Of a stretch of 64,000 bases of DNA, positions 54,301-63,807 are shown in pieces; position 1 is the first letter of the stretch, and each line of letters begins with the position of its first letter. The stretch covers positions 145,796 to 209,795 of the forward strand of contig NZ_SMCS01000007.1 in NCBI RefSeq assembly GCF_004342265.1, in the 5' to 3' direction. Origin of the DNA: Luteibacter rhizovicinus (GTDB lineage Bacteria > Pseudomonadota > Gammaproteobacteria > Xanthomonadales > Rhodanobacteraceae). The notes beneath the pieces are model-generated. The model saw only the letters and a program-made list of their open reading frames with translations. It had not been told where the DNA came from and made no database searches. The position numbers and the translations under genes are program-made.

Positions 54301-54332
54301 AACTGCCTGCGACCGAAATTCAAAGCATTCAT
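51321..54332 (-). CDS. Oar-like TonB-dependent receptor 2
   Basis: The 1003-aa product has the same architecture as its neighbour: signal peptide (ALAAALGMTLASGVVYA), carboxypeptidase-regulatory-like domain (LPVSSDGRYRATSLPVGSY), TonB-box-like LEGVQVVGTSLP, a plug with IDQQQILTGGYGAEYGRSTGG, and a barrel ending VRLTARYDFSL. Similarity to receptor 1 is visible throughout the plug and barrel, so the pair arose by tandem duplication. The ATG at 54332 follows GGGGAGA. Ligand unknown. The terminal residue is Leu after Phe-Ser, slightly off the usual terminal Phe. Confidence 0.9.
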   Translation of the reverse strand: MNALNFGRRQFRRTALAAALGMTLASGVVYAQSNSSGVIFGRADSATGATVKIVNVDTGLSRELPVSSDGRYRATSLPVGSYKVTLLRDGNVVETRDVQVNIGSGSDVSFAAASATQAQTLEGVQVVGTSLPAIDVSSVDSRTVLTSEQLQRIPVASNVNAAALLAPGVVAGDSRYGGVISFGGASAAENQYYINGFAVTNPLTGLGFATLPFDAIDQQQILTGGYGAEYGRSTGGVVNLTTKRGSNTWKAGAQVQWSPRALTANPRSIYYPQHTGNVTDGTIYQDRSGNKTTNTLYGLYVSGPLIKDKLFIYAAADVVRQDGSRGVTNVLTRTSFDGPLKANHWLGKIDWNITDSHILELTGLGDTNLNDTTIYSYDYATKSRTARLGTEHQKNLGTANSTPGGVAYIGKYTGYITDSLTVDALYGHSRTDHIDVVTGAAGVNCPNIVDNRNVPAARKRVSCAPVQGNLNTPGAYDEVDNIRFDIQYHIGDHDLRVGIDNQKAESFGGLAVQGGATWTYTTPPASGTISGFPELAIPAGSTEIVRRQIFRASGNVKVEQSAQFIEDNWQVSDRWHAYIGLRNEQFKNFNTDGVVFVKQRHQLAPRLGLTWDVFGDSTFKVYANAGRYHLAIPSNVAIRGAGPQLFERQYFTYAPGSIDPITNVPTNPVAISGIHYANGADGSAPDPKTLSAKNLSAYYQDEYILGFDKQLAPDWTMGAKVTYRKLRSIIDDMCDSRPIEAWAARNSITISPDANIPGCFLFNPGKGNTFTVDLNNDGKYENIVLSKADLGFPELKRKYVALNLYVEHQFNQQFYGRAEYVLSHSYGNSEGLLKSDIGQLDPSVTQDWDFPELMIGSNGPLPSDRRHQLKAYGFWQMTPEWMFGANLAAYSGRPKNCLGIRDPDIYNYGSSYFYCDGESPRGSKGRLPWTYQLSLNAEYRPAMFNHDLSLKLDVFNLLNQQREQNIDETFQTGDGNPSPTYTRALSYSAPRSVRLTARYDFSL

Positions 54333-54528
54333 TAAGTCTCCCCTGTAAGCACACGCGTGCAGCGCGAGCGCAAAAAATTGCGACACGGTTCGACCGGGCG
54401 GCAGAAGGCCACCCGATGGACGTTGGACGTAAGAATTCAGAAAGGAGCCCTCTGGAATCGCGAGTTTCCCCCTGCGCGATACCGCTCCATTCCCCCTGGC
54501 GCCCCCTCTGCTGAAGGAGCGTGGAGCT

Positions 54529-54557
54529 GATATAGCGTAAGTTTTAACGAGTCACAA
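54529..54557 (-). promoter_or_regulatory. Candidate promoter of Oar-like receptor 2
   Basis: On the minus strand TTGTGA (54557-54552) and TATATC (54534-54529) are 17 bp apart. Transcription would start near 54522, giving a leader of about 190 nt before the ATG at 54332. The leader is purine-rich in places (AGGGGGAAACT-type stretches) but I recognise no riboswitch. Confidence 0.5.
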
Positions 54558-54696
54558 CACGAAAATAACGTAGGAAAAAACCCTATTCCGCAATAAATTA
54601 CGAGGAAAGGATTGCCCACAATGACAAAAATTTCATGTCAAACCGCAAGTTACACCTGCGACATCTATGACCAATGGCACAAGACAAGACGAATTC

Positions 54697-54713
54697 CTAC
54701 GAATCATTCCTAG
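54697..54713. promoter_or_regulatory. 17-bp pseudo-palindrome, possible operator
   Basis: CTACGAATCATTCCTAG is symmetric about its central C with one mismatch per arm pair. It sits between the divergent receptor-2 promoter and the CI-like regulator gene, in an AT-rich stretch. A second imperfect dyad, TGACAAAAATTTCATGTCA (54622-54640), is nearby. Either could be the target of the neighbouring regulator. Confidence 0.35.
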
Positions 54714-54918
54714 TAAATTCTGGCCGATTTGCACCTTTTTGCGCCTTGTCTAAAGGCATATTTCATCTTTGCGAAAGCAAGAACTCAGAAACTTCTGAGG
54801 CAATGGGGGATCGAAAGGAAGATCGGTGTACACCGTAAACGGGTTTCGCGCGTTGTCCGAGGCGATACCAAGGTTGGGCAACCGACCCCGAAGCACTCAA
54901 AACGAGGTTGATACGCGC

Positions 54919-55542
54919 ATGAGCGAGAATCTGAGGTCACATATCGTGGCGACCCGGTCTATGGTGGCCATGTCCGGTGCATTGCCGAACGATCCCGACG
55001 GCGGCGAACAATCGCAGACGTTCGCAAGTCGTGTGAAGGCCGTTATCAAGGCTTCCGGCAGTGTCAGTGAAATCGCGCGACGCTGCGGTTTCTCCGAAGG
55101 TGTCGTGCGGAGCTGGCGTGACGGCAATACCGATCCGTCGCGCGGCCGCTGCGTCACGATGGCACGCACCCTGGGCATTTCGCTGCTCTGGCTGGCGGCT
55201 GGCGAGGGTCCGATGATGCTGGGGAACAACAGCGACGATGTCGCCGGACGCATCGAAACGTCGGAGACGGTGCGCGAGCGACGAGGCGATCAGGATACCG
55301 ATTCGCAGGGCACCATAGCGCTCGACTCGAGCCGCCTGGCATCGGCCATGAAACTGCTGCAGTCGGACATCGAGATGGCCGGCGGTCAGTTCTCGCCGTC
55401 GAATCATGCGGACCTGGTGGCGGAGATGTATGAAATCCTCCATCACACGGCTCGCACGGACTACGCCGACCGGATGGTGGCTTTCCACCATAAGCTTCAG
55501 TCGCGCGTGCAGAGCGATCGCGGCAACGGCATCGCTGCCTGA
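54919..55542 (+). CDS. CI-like helix-turn-helix regulator
   Basis: The 207-aa product has a helix-turn-helix DNA-binding domain of phage-repressor type at about residues 38-90: SVSEIARRCGFSEGVVRSWRDG then CVTMARTLGISLLWLAAGEGP. The C-terminal half (RLASAMKLLQSDIEM...LVAEMYEILHHTART) is helical and lacks a LexA-type Ser-Lys protease. It is thus a domesticated or host regulator rather than an inducible prophage repressor. No phage genes are near. It is divergent from the receptor genes and may control them or itself. Confidence 0.75.
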   Translation: MSENLRSHIVATRSMVAMSGALPNDPDGGEQSQTFASRVKAVIKASGSVSEIARRCGFSEGVVRSWRDGNTDPSRGRCVTMARTLGISLLWLAAGEGPMMLGNNSDDVAGRIETSETVRERRGDQDTDSQGTIALDSSRLASAMKLLQSDIEMAGGQFSPSNHADLVAEMYEILHHTARTDYADRMVAFHHKLQSRVQSDRGNGIAA

Positions 55543-55548
55543 ATGACA

Positions 55549-55573
55549 CCCGCGGCCTTCGGCAGGCCGCGGG
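55549..55573. terminator. Hairpin between convergent regulator and glyS
   Basis: CCCGCGGCCT (55549-55558) pairs perfectly with AGGCCGCGGG (55564-55573) around TCGGC. It is placed between two convergent stops 40 bp apart. There is only a poor T-run on either side, so termination may need help or the stem may simply protect both 3' ends. Confidence 0.6.
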
Positions 55574-55582
55574 ATAGTGTGG

Positions 55583-57727
55583 TTAAAGCCTCGAGATGTC
55601 GGCGATAGCGCCGAACGAGGCCTTCAGTTGCGCAAGCAACGCCAGACGATTGGCACGCACCACGGGATCGGGAGCGTTGACCAGCACACCGTCGAAGAAA
55701 CGGTCGACCGGGCCCTGAAGTTCCGCCAGACGCGCCAGTGCGCCTGTGTAGTCGCCCTGCCCCAGCAACCCGCGAGTGTCGGCCTTTGCCGCGATCAGCG
55801 CCGCATGAAGGTCGCGCTCGGCGTCATGCTCGAAATGCGCGATGTCGACTTCGGTACCGATAGCTGTCGCGCCTTCCTCTTCCGCCTGCTTGCGCAGGAT
55901 GTTCGCTACGCGCTTGTTTGCCGCAGCGAGGCTGGCAGCCTCTTCGCGACGGGCGAACTCGCCCACGGCACGCAGGCGTCGGTCGAAATCGGGCAATGAC
56001 GAGGGCGAGATGGCCAGCACCGATTCGAACTGGTCGGCCGTAAAGCCTTGATCGGCGTAGTAGCCGCGCAAGCGATCGAGAACGAAGGCATAGATTTCGT
56101 CGCCAAGCGCGGCGCGGCGCGCCCCGAGGTCGACGACCGGTGCCTTTCCGTCCTTGCCCGGTTTCACGCCAGCGATCAGCGCGGCCTCGGGCAGCATTTC
56201 CAGGGCTTCGGTGAAAGCGGCGCGGAGATCGATGTCCAGGCCGCCCTCGATAAGCGTACGGGCCAGACCGAGCGCCGCGCGACGGAGCGCGAACGGATCC
56301 TTGTTACCGCTGGGCTTCTGGCCGACGGCGAAGATCCCCGCCAGCGTATCGAGGCGCTCGGCAACGGCAAGCACCTGGCCCACCTTGCCGGCGGCGATGG
56401 CGTCGCCGCCGAAGCGCGGCTGGTAGAAGGAGTCGAGTGCGTCCGCAACCTCGGCCGGCTGGCCCTGACGCGACGCGTAGTAACGCCCCATCACGCCCTG
56501 CAGCTCTGGGAATTCGCCGACCATGCGGGTCAGCAGATCGCACTTGGACAGCGCGGCGGCCTGCGTGGCCTGGCCGGCGTCGACGCCGACGCGATTGGCC
56601 ACCACGCGGGACAGCTCGGCTACACGCACGGTCTTGTCCCAGAGACTGCCCAGCGACTGCTGGTAAGTGACGTTCTTCAACGATTCCTGATAGCTGGCCA
56701 GCGGCTGCTTCAGATCTTCGTCCCAGAAGAACTTGGCGTCGGCGAAACGCGGACGGATGACTCGCTCGTAACCCTTGCGGATCTCGGCCGGGTCCTTGCT
56801 CTGGATGTTGGCCACGCCGATGAAGTGCTCGGTCAACCGACCCTCGGCGTCGAACACCGGCACGAACTTCTGGTTCGTTTCCATGGTGGTGACGAGCGCT
56901 TCGGGGGGAACGTCGAGGAATTCGCGCTCGAACGTGCACGCAATCGCCACCGGCCACTCGGTGAGGTTGGCTATTTCGTGGAGCAGGCCTTCGCCCAGAC
57001 GCGGCGTACCGCCCGTCGCCACACGGGCGACCTCGTCGCGGACGCGCTGACGACGCTCGTCCGGATCGGCCAGGACATGCGCGTGACGCAAGGCGTCCAG
57101 CCAGCTATCGGCGTCGGCCACATGAACAGGCTTCGGATGATGGAAACGGTGGCCGCTCGAAAGCCGGCCGCTACGCAACCCCAGAATCTCGCCATCGACG
57201 ATCGACGATCCGTGGAGCATCAGCAACGTGTGCACCGGACGGACGAAGGATTCTTCGCGATCGCCCCAGCGCATGGCCTTCGGTATGGGCAGCGATTTCA
57301 GTGCTTCGGCTACGATGTCCGGCAGCAAGGCAGCGGTGTCCTGCCCCGGATGGACCGCACGAAAGACGAACCAGGCGCCCTTGTCGGTTTCCAGACGCTC
57401 CAGCGCCTCGACCGTGACGCCGCAGGATTGCGCAAAGCCGAGCAGCGCCTTGCTGGGCTGACCCTCGGCGTCCAGCGCGGCGGCAATGGCCGGACCGCGG
57501 CGTTCGACCGACTGCTCCGGCTGCGCCAGGGCGACGCCAGGCACGTGAACCGCCAGACGACGCGGCGAGGCGTAGGCCTTCGCGTTATCGACGTCCGCGG
57601 CGATACCGCGCTTCGCGAGGCCATCGACCACTCCGCGCAGGAAGGCGGCCGACAGGTCGTCAAGCGACTTGGGCGGCAGTTCTTCGGTGCCCAGTTCCAC
57701 GGTAAGGGGCAGTCGCTTCTCAGCCAC
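55583..57727 (-). CDS. glyS: Glycyl-tRNA synthetase, beta subunit
   Basis: GlyS is the tRNA-binding subunit of the bacterial alpha2beta2 glycyl-tRNA synthetase. The 714-aa product starts [15 protein letters not shown], a family signature, with an HD-like domain and a C-terminal anticodon-binding helical domain. Its ATG overlaps the end of glyQ by 8 bp, so the subunits are co-translated from one transcript. Length is usual. Confidence 0.95.
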   Translation of the reverse strand: MAEKRLPLTVELGTEELPPKSLDDLSAAFLRGVVDGLAKRGIAADVDNAKAYASPRRLAVHVPGVALAQPEQSVERRGPAIAAALDAEGQPSKALLGFAQSCGVTVEALERLETDKGAWFVFRAVHPGQDTAALLPDIVAEALKSLPIPKAMRWGDREESFVRPVHTLLMLHGSSIVDGEILGLRSGRLSSGHRFHHPKPVHVADADSWLDALRHAHVLADPDERRQRVRDEVARVATGGTPRLGEGLLHEIANLTEWPVAIACTFEREFLDVPPEALVTTMETNQKFVPVFDAEGRLTEHFIGVANIQSKDPAEIRKGYERVIRPRFADAKFFWDEDLKQPLASYQESLKNVTYQQSLGSLWDKTVRVAELSRVVANRVGVDAGQATQAAALSKCDLLTRMVGEFPELQGVMGRYYASRQGQPAEVADALDSFYQPRFGGDAIAAGKVGQVLAVAERLDTLAGIFAVGQKPSGNKDPFALRRAALGLARTLIEGGLDIDLRAAFTEALEMLPEAALIAGVKPGKDGKAPVVDLGARRAALGDEIYAFVLDRLRGYYADQGFTADQFESVLAISPSSLPDFDRRLRAVGEFARREEAASLAAANKRVANILRKQAEEEGATAIGTEVDIAHFEHDAERDLHAALIAAKADTRGLLGQGDYTGALARLAELQGPVDRFFDGVLVNAPDPVVRANRLALLAQLKASFGAIADISRL

Positions 57728-58631
57728 GGGTGGCCTCCTTGTTCTTCTTCAGGCCAGGGAAGCCGAGTTTTTCGCGCTGCGCGACGTAGGCTTCGGCCAC
57801 GCTCCGGGCCAGCGTGCGGACACGCAGGATGTAGCGCTGACGTTCGGTCACGCTGATGGCGCGCCGGGCGTCGAGCAGGTTGAACGCATGGCTGGCCTTG
57901 CAGACCTGCTCATAGGCGGGCAGCGGGAGGCCGACCGAAATCAGCTTGGCCGCCTCGCCCTCGCACACGTCGAACCAGTGGAACAGCTCGGGGACGTTCG
58001 CGTATTCGAAGTTGTACGTGCTCTGCTCGACTTCGTTCTGGTGGAAGACGTCGCCGTAGGTCACTACGCCGTGCGGCGCGTTGGTCCAGACGATGTCGTA
58101 GATGCTGTCGACGTTCTGCAGGTACATGACCAGGCGTTCCAGGCCATAGGTGATTTCACCCGTGACCGGACGGCATTCGAGGCCACCCGCCTGCTGGAAA
58201 TACGTGAACTGGGTGACTTCCATGCCGTTCAGCCAGACTTCCCAGCCGAGACCCCAGGCGCCAAGCGTCGGCGATTCCCAGTTGTCCTCGACGAAGCGCA
58301 GGTCATGGACGAGCGGATCGATACCCAGCGCCTTCAGCGAGCCGATGTAGCGCTCGAGGATGTCGTCCGGGTTGGGCTTCAGGACCACCTGGTACTGGTA
58401 GTAGTGCTGAAGACGGTTCGGGTTGTCGCCATAGCGGCCGTCCGTGGGGCGGCGGCAGGGCTGCACGTAGGCCGCGGCCCAGGGTTCGGGTCCGAGCGAG
58501 CGCAGGAAGGTGGCAGGGTGAAACGTACCGGCGCCGACTTCGGTATCTAGGGGCTGCACGAGCACGCAGCCCTGGTCGGCCCAATAACGGTTCAGGGTCT
58601 GGATCACGTCTTGGAAGGTGGGCGCGGACAT
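57720..58631 (-). CDS. glyQ: Glycyl-tRNA synthetase, alpha subunit
   Basis: GlyQ is the class II catalytic subunit that activates glycine. The 303-aa product begins [20 protein letters not shown] and contains [19 protein letters not shown], motif 2-like [17 protein letters not shown] and [20 protein letters not shown]. The ATG at 58631 has AAGGA 9 nt upstream; a longer frame enters the divergent ATPase gene. A TATACT element at 58665-58660 (minus strand) is a likely -10, giving a leader of about 20 nt. Confidence 0.95.
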   Translation of the reverse strand: MSAPTFQDVIQTLNRYWADQGCVLVQPLDTEVGAGTFHPATFLRSLGPEPWAAAYVQPCRRPTDGRYGDNPNRLQHYYQYQVVLKPNPDDILERYIGSLKALGIDPLVHDLRFVEDNWESPTLGAWGLGWEVWLNGMEVTQFTYFQQAGGLECRPVTGEITYGLERLVMYLQNVDSIYDIVWTNAPHGVVTYGDVFHQNEVEQSTYNFEYANVPELFHWFDVCEGEAAKLISVGLPLPAYEQVCKASHAFNLLDARRAISVTERQRYILRVRTLARSVAEAYVAQREKLGFPGLKKNKEATRG

Positions 58632-58779
58632 GGTTCCCGAGTCCTTGAGAAAGCGGGCTAGTATAGCGATGTGCGATTCGCCAGGGGCCCGGGCGACGCC
58701 CCCGGTCCGCCGGGACGTCCGGCACACCCTGCGCAGCGGACGACAACACCTCGCAGGTTTCGACCAGGGCACACATACG

Positions 58780-60588
58780 ATGGCAGTCAATCCGCATACC
58801 ACCTCGCTGCTCGGTCGCCGTGGACGTCTGGAACTGGACGAAGTCCTGGCGACGCTCGTTGTCGACGGGTACCTGACCGGCGAGGACGCCAAGCGTGTCC
58901 GCATGGGCTCGCGCAGCGGCCGCACCGCGATCGAACTGCATCCTCTCGTCGTCATCGCCAATGCGAAGCTGGATAACCGTCGCGAACCGGCCCGCCCGCT
59001 GAGTCTGGAAACGCTGGTGGAATGGCTGGCGGGTAAAGCGGATCTGCCTTATCTGAAGATCGATCCGATGAAGATCAACGTGGCGGCAGTCACTCAGGTG
59101 GTCAGCAGCGCCTATGCGCAGCGTCATCGCATCCTGCCCGTAGCGGCGAGCCCGGGCGAAGTCACTTTCGCCACAGCCGAACCCTTCGACACCGGCTGGG
59201 CGAACGACTTGACGCAAATGCTCCGTCGCGAAGTGCGCCGCGTAGTCTCCAGCCCCATCGACATCAACCGTTACCTGCTCGAATTCTACGGCGTACAGCG
59301 CTCGATTCAGCTGGCCCACGACGCCAAGGGCAACGACAACTCGAAGATCATCAACTTCGAACAACTCGTCGAACTGGGCAAGGGCGGCGAGCTGGGTGCT
59401 GACGACCGGCACGTGGTTCATATCGTCGACTGGCTGCTGCAATACGCCTTCGAACAACGCGCATCGGATATCCATCTGGAACCGCGCCGCGATGCCGGAC
59501 AGATGCGTTTTCGCATCGACGGCGTCATGCAGAAAGTATTCGAGCTGCCGCCGCCGGTCATGACCGCCGTGACGTCGCGCGTGAAGATTCTGGGCCGCAT
59601 GGACGTCGCCGAAAAACGTCGCCCCCAGGATGGCCGCATCAAGACGCGATCGGCGGGCGGGCGTGAAGTCGAACTGCGTATTTCCACCATGCCGACGGCG
59701 TTCGGCGAAAAGGTGGTGATGCGCATCTTCGATCCCGACCTTGTCGTGAAGGAATTCAAGCAGCTTGGGTTTTCGCCCGAAGAAGGCGAACTCTGGCGAT
59801 CGATGGTGGAGCGGCCGCACGGCATCGTCCTCGTTACGGGACCGACGGGCTCGGGCAAGACGACGACGCTGTATTCGACGCTGAAACATCTCGCGCGGCC
59901 GGAACTCAACGTCTGCACGGTGGAAGACCCCATCGAAATGGTGTCGCCCGAGCTCAACCAGATGCAGGTGCAACCGGCGATCGACCTCGATTTCGCGGCA
60001 GGGGTGCGCACCCTGCTCCGCCAGGATCCGGACATCATCATGATCGGCGAAATCCGCGATCTGGAAACCGCGCAGATGGCCGTGCAGGCATCGCTTACCG
60101 GACATCTGGTGTTGTCGACACTGCATACGAACGACTCGCCGAGCGCCGTGACACGCCTGCTCGACCTGGGCGTACCGCATTATCTGATCCAGTCGACGCT
60201 GACGGGCGTGGTCGCGCAACGACTCGTTCGTACGCTGTGCCCGCACTGCAAGCAGCCGGGCGAACAGGATCCCGCCGAATGGAACGCACTCACCCACGGC
60301 TGGGACATTCCGCTTCCGGAACGCGTCTTCCATCCCGTGGGCTGCCTGGAATGCCGTAAGACGGGCTTCCTGGGTCGTACCGGTGTGTACGAGATGATGC
60401 GGGTTTCCTCGCGCCTTCGTAGCATCATCGGGGCGCAGCTCGACCTGGGGAAATTCGGCGACGCGGCATTGAAGGAAGGTATGAAGCCACTGCGCATTTC
60501 AGCCGCCGCACAGGTCGCCGTGGGCCTGACTACCGTAAAAGAAGTGCTGACCGTGCTTCCGCCGACCGATATCGATTCAGCTATCTGA
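58780..60588 (+). CDS. Orphan GspE/PilB-type secretion ATPase
   Basis: The 602-aa product has an N-terminal MshEN-like region ([20 protein letters not shown]), the N2 domain ([21 protein letters not shown]), Walker A GPTGSGKT (354-361), the Asp and His boxes, Walker B ([20 protein letters not shown]) and a zinc CxxC pair set ([16 protein letters not shown]). It would power a type II secretion system or type IV pilus. No other gsp or pil core genes lie beside it, so its partner machine must be elsewhere. The ATG at 58780 is chosen; it is divergent from glyQ. Confidence 0.88.
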   Translation: MAVNPHTTSLLGRRGRLELDEVLATLVVDGYLTGEDAKRVRMGSRSGRTAIELHPLVVIANAKLDNRREPARPLSLETLVEWLAGKADLPYLKIDPMKINVAAVTQVVSSAYAQRHRILPVAASPGEVTFATAEPFDTGWANDLTQMLRREVRRVVSSPIDINRYLLEFYGVQRSIQLAHDAKGNDNSKIINFEQLVELGKGGELGADDRHVVHIVDWLLQYAFEQRASDIHLEPRRDAGQMRFRIDGVMQKVFELPPPVMTAVTSRVKILGRMDVAEKRRPQDGRIKTRSAGGREVELRISTMPTAFGEKVVMRIFDPDLVVKEFKQLGFSPEEGELWRSMVERPHGIVLVTGPTGSGKTTTLYSTLKHLARPELNVCTVEDPIEMVSPELNQMQVQPAIDLDFAAGVRTLLRQDPDIIMIGEIRDLETAQMAVQASLTGHLVLSTLHTNDSPSAVTRLLDLGVPHYLIQSTLTGVVAQRLVRTLCPHCKQPGEQDPAEWNALTHGWDIPLPERVFHPVGCLECRKTGFLGRTGVYEMMRVSSRLRSIIGAQLDLGKFGDAALKEGMKPLRISAAAQVAVGLTTVKEVLTVLPPTDIDSAI

Positions 60589-60604
60589 CCTTAATATTGC
60601 GATC

Positions 60605-61342
60605 ATGAAACCTGTTCTGATTATCCGTACCGGCCGCGCGCCCGATGTCATCAGCGAACGTCATGGCGACTTTCCCCGCTGGTTTCGATTGGGTCTGCGC
60701 CTGCGCGATCCGCATGTGCGGATCGTCGATGTAGAGAAAGGCGACGACCTGCCCGATCCACTCGCATGTGCCGGCGCCGTCATCACCGGATCGGCGTCGA
60801 TGGTGACCGAACGGCTGCCATGGAGCGAACGCACGGCTGGCTGGATTCGTAACGCGATGGATATCGACCTGCCGTTACTTGGTGTTTGCTACGGACATCA
60901 ATTGATGTCGCACGCGCTGGGCGGACGTGTCGACTATCTGGAAGGTGGGCGCGAGATGGGCACGATACCGCTGGAAACCCATGCGCATGCAGCGCATGAC
61001 CCGGTCGCCACGAATCTTCCCGGCCGGTTCCACGCGCATACGACGCACGAACAAGCCGTACTTGAACTCCCGGCGGGCGCACGTGCGCTAGCGCGTTCCG
61101 CACGCGATCCGCATCACCTGGTTCGTTACGGACGGCATGCGGTCAGCACCCAGTTCCATCCCGAGTTCAGCGCTGAAGTCATGCGTGCGTACATCAGACG
61201 CAAGCAGGATGCATTACGTGCGGAAGGCCAACCCGCCGACGCATTGCTCGCCGCCGTGGTGCCGACGCCGGAAGCCACGGCGCTGCTACGTGGATTCCTT
61301 CGCGAACATGTTCGCGCAGCGTGCGAACTGTCAGCCGCGTAA
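60605..61342 (+). CDS. Class I glutamine amidotransferase-like protein
   Basis: The 245-aa product has the triad of class I glutamine amidotransferases: nucleophile C95 in GVCYGHQL, and H-P-E in STQFHPEFS near residue 186. The oxyanion-type ITGSASM lies near 60. It resembles stand-alone GMP-synthase-like amidotransferases (YfeJ/GuaA-type) that lack a fused synthetase domain; their acceptors are often amines such as putrescine derivatives. Substrate unknown. It follows the ATPase by 16 bp and overlaps the rhomboid gene tail to tail by 12 bp. Confidence 0.85.
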   Translation: MKPVLIIRTGRAPDVISERHGDFPRWFRLGLRLRDPHVRIVDVEKGDDLPDPLACAGAVITGSASMVTERLPWSERTAGWIRNAMDIDLPLLGVCYGHQLMSHALGGRVDYLEGGREMGTIPLETHAHAAHDPVATNLPGRFHAHTTHEQAVLELPAGARALARSARDPHHLVRYGRHAVSTQFHPEFSAEVMRAYIRRKQDALRAEGQPADALLAAVVPTPEATALLRGFLREHVRAACELSAA

Positions 61343-62020
61343 CCGGCGCACGATCGCGCCGCGCGAAAAAAACGCGAAGACGATGCCGAACAGAAATCCG
61401 CCGATGTGTGTCCACCAGACGACGGCACCGTAGCTCGCGCCCGCGTAGCTGAAAAGCAATTGCACGAGCGCCCAGATGCCGATCAACAGGAAGGCCGGTA
61501 CGCGAACGAATTCGAGGTACAGGCCCAGCGGAAGTACCAGCCCAAGACGTTCGCGCGGAAACAACGTTACGTAAGCGCCGACAACGGCGGAAACGGCGCC
61601 GCTGCAACCGATGATCGCCACTCGTGCGCCGGTCAGCGAAATCGCACCGATCAGGTTGGCCACCACGCCGCCCATCAGGAAGAGCAGGAGGAAGCGCGGT
61701 GACCCAAGTCGCCGCTCGGCCGGCAAGCTGAAGATCACAAGGAACAGAAGGTTGCTGACGAGATGCAACCAGCCACCGTGAATGAAAAGTGCGGTCGCAA
61801 GCCGCAACAACGCGGGGTCGCTCAGCTGCTGCCAGATCGGAACGCCCGCGGTGAACAGATGCGCGGGAACGGTTCCCCAGTGCAGCATGATCGCCAGACG
61901 CTCGGCCGGCGCACTCAGCGCAAGCGCAACGAAGCACACGACGCACAGAACGACGATGAGCAACGTGGCCCAGCAAAGACGGGAACGCCGGCGCGTGTCC
62001 ACACGAACGAAGAGATTCAT
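61331..62020 (-). CDS. Rhomboid family intramembrane serine protease
   Basis: The 229-aa product has six or seven transmembrane helices and the rhomboid catalytic set: the HxxxN motif H86-L-V-S-N90, GxSG with S140 (IGCSGAVSA) and H205 in WWTHIGGF. It would cleave membrane proteins within the inner membrane. Substrates are not known. Its ATG overlaps the stop of the upstream ExeA-like gene (ATGA), so the two are translationally coupled. Confidence 0.9.
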   Translation of the reverse strand: MNLFVRVDTRRRSRLCWATLLIVVLCVVCFVALALSAPAERLAIMLHWGTVPAHLFTAGVPIWQQLSDPALLRLATALFIHGGWLHLVSNLLFLVIFSLPAERRLGSPRFLLLFLMGGVVANLIGAISLTGARVAIIGCSGAVSAVVGAYVTLFPRERLGLVLPLGLYLEFVRVPAFLLIGIWALVQLLFSYAGASYGAVVWWTHIGGFLFGIVFAFFSRGAIVRRLRG

Positions 62021-63612
62021 GGAACGTTGCGCACCAGATGGGGGCCATCCTGGTCCGTCGCCGACAAGGCGAACATGGTCTCCGGCCCGACGATACCGTC
62101 GGCTGCGATACCGAATCGCTCCTGCACCAACTTAACGCGGGTTTCCACGCCCCGGTCGAAATCCGCCGACGTGATAGCCGCCGTCGAACCATCCGTCAGA
62201 TGAGCGAGAAGCCAGCGCATACCTTCGCCGTTATCGCCACGCTTCAGGCGGGACGGCATATTCGGATCCACGCGGAACACCGCGTAGAACTGCCCCTTCC
62301 AGATGTCCTGGAATGCCGTGCGTGCAAGCTCGACGTATTTGCCGCCGAGATAGAGACGTACGGTGGTATCCCCTGCGCCGACAAGCAGCACCTGCTGTTT
62401 CTTTCCACTGTCGTCGAGTTCGAGCACCATGGGGCGATCGAAGCGTCGTAGCTGATCGAGCGATCCTCGGCCACTTACACAGGCGAAGCCCGGGAAGATC
62501 GTAGCGTCGCAATTGATGGCGTTCGCGACGGACGTTTCCTTCGACCCGACCTGCCAGCGGGCGAGGAGTTCCCCCCATACCCGGAGCTGTCCGACCTCCG
62601 GCGCGGGTAATGCGTCACGCAGCTTGGACAGCGCCTGCTCGGGCGATACCGTGACCAGATTCTTCGGCCGCGACGGGCTACGTCCCGACAGGAAATAGCC
62701 CGCGACACCGGCGATGACCAGGAGCGTGATCGCCGCACCGGCTATCCATACCAGTCGGCGGTAACGGCGCAGCCAGTAACGTGCGTACTGGGGAAGGACT
62801 TCTTGCGCCGCCTGCGCGAGCGTTCGTTCGCCGATCGACTGCTCGCCCCGTTCGCCGGCTCGCTCCAGGGCGCGATTAGCCAGTGCATTCAGGCGGGCGG
62901 GACTGCCTTCGCCGTCTTCGCATAACGACCTCAATCCAAGGCGACTGAATGGCATGCGGGTCGTCCCCGCAATGTGGAGCCGATGACGGACGTAGCGCTC
63001 GCTCTCTTCCGGCGACAAGGTCGCCAGAGGTAACCGCGTGCGAATTCGCGCGTCGATCGCACGGGCAGCACCCTCTTGTAGCCTGTCGCGCAGACCGGGC
63101 TCACCCGCCAGGACGATATGCAGCCAGGCGTGAGTATGCTCGGCCGCCTGCATCAACTGGTCGAGCAAACTGAACGACTCTTCCCGCAGATCGCTCGCAT
63201 CGTCGATGACCAGCAGGAAGCGTTGCCCCTGATGACTCAGACGCCCGAGCGTCATGGCCAGGCCATCGATCAGATGCGATTCGGTGTTCGCCTCCGCGCT
63301 GAGCGGTAGCGGCAAGCCGAATGCGAGATAGAGCGAGCGCAGCCAGTCGGCTGCATGTTGAGAGTGAACCGCACTATTCAGGGTGGCGGTGCGCACGCCA
63401 TGGGGCGCCATTTCCGCCTCGAGCAACATGCACAAAAGCGTTTTGCCTACACCTGCATCGCCCGTCAGCAGGATGACTGCCGGCGCTGTGGAGAGCAGCG
63501 CGTATTCGCAATGCGCTAACAGCTCACGCTCACGCGTGAACAGACAGGCAAAGCGCGGATCAGGTGCCTCCGCGAACGGCGGCTCGCGCAAACCGAATGT
63601 GTGGAGATACAT
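62017..63612 (-). CDS. ExeA/GspA-like AAA ATPase with membrane anchor and peptidoglycan-binding tail
   Basis: The 531-aa product begins MYLHTFGLREPPFAEAPDPR and has Walker A GDAGVGKT (51-58), Walker B FLLVIDDASDL, and a single transmembrane helix (LVWIAGAAITLLVIAGVAGYF, about 288-308). A periplasmic part follows, ending with a peptidoglycan-binding repeat (VKLVQERFGIAADGIVGPETMFAL). ExeA-type proteins help a type II secretion secretin cross the cell wall. The ATG at 63612 is chosen as it gives the family start. It is coupled to the rhomboid gene. Confidence 0.88.
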   Translation of the reverse strand: MYLHTFGLREPPFAEAPDPRFACLFTRERELLAHCEYALLSTAPAVILLTGDAGVGKTLLCMLLEAEMAPHGVRTATLNSAVHSQHAADWLRSLYLAFGLPLPLSAEANTESHLIDGLAMTLGRLSHQGQRFLLVIDDASDLREESFSLLDQLMQAAEHTHAWLHIVLAGEPGLRDRLQEGAARAIDARIRTRLPLATLSPEESERYVRHRLHIAGTTRMPFSRLGLRSLCEDGEGSPARLNALANRALERAGERGEQSIGERTLAQAAQEVLPQYARYWLRRYRRLVWIAGAAITLLVIAGVAGYFLSGRSPSRPKNLVTVSPEQALSKLRDALPAPEVGQLRVWGELLARWQVGSKETSVANAINCDATIFPGFACVSGRGSLDQLRRFDRPMVLELDDSGKKQQVLLVGAGDTTVRLYLGGKYVELARTAFQDIWKGQFYAVFRVDPNMPSRLKRGDNGEGMRWLLAHLTDGSTAAITSADFDRGVETRVKLVQERFGIAADGIVGPETMFALSATDQDGPHLVRNVP

Positions 63613-63775
63613 GTGACTACTGTAGCCGATTGGTGGGAAAAGCTTTATCGGGCGGAAGTCATCTTGGCGGGTTTGGAGACTGGGATGCCGGAACTTAGCA
63701 CGTTCCTTCACTCCACCGTTGCAGCGTGGCGGGCATTCGCCGAAGCGGCGGCGTATTCCGAGGAAACGCGGGCAA

Positions 63776-63801
63776 ACCCGCCACGATGGCTCGTAGCGGG
63801 T
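63776..63801. terminator. Hairpin T2 left of the tandem repeat units
   Basis: ACCCGC (63776-63781) pairs with GCGGGT (63796-63801) with an inner ACGA/TCGT stem. On the minus strand GGGTTT follows, so it may end transcripts coming from the right. The stretch 63613-63775, upstream of the ExeA-like gene, shows no clear gene or promoter. Confidence 0.5.
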
Positions 63802-63807
63802 ATTTCA

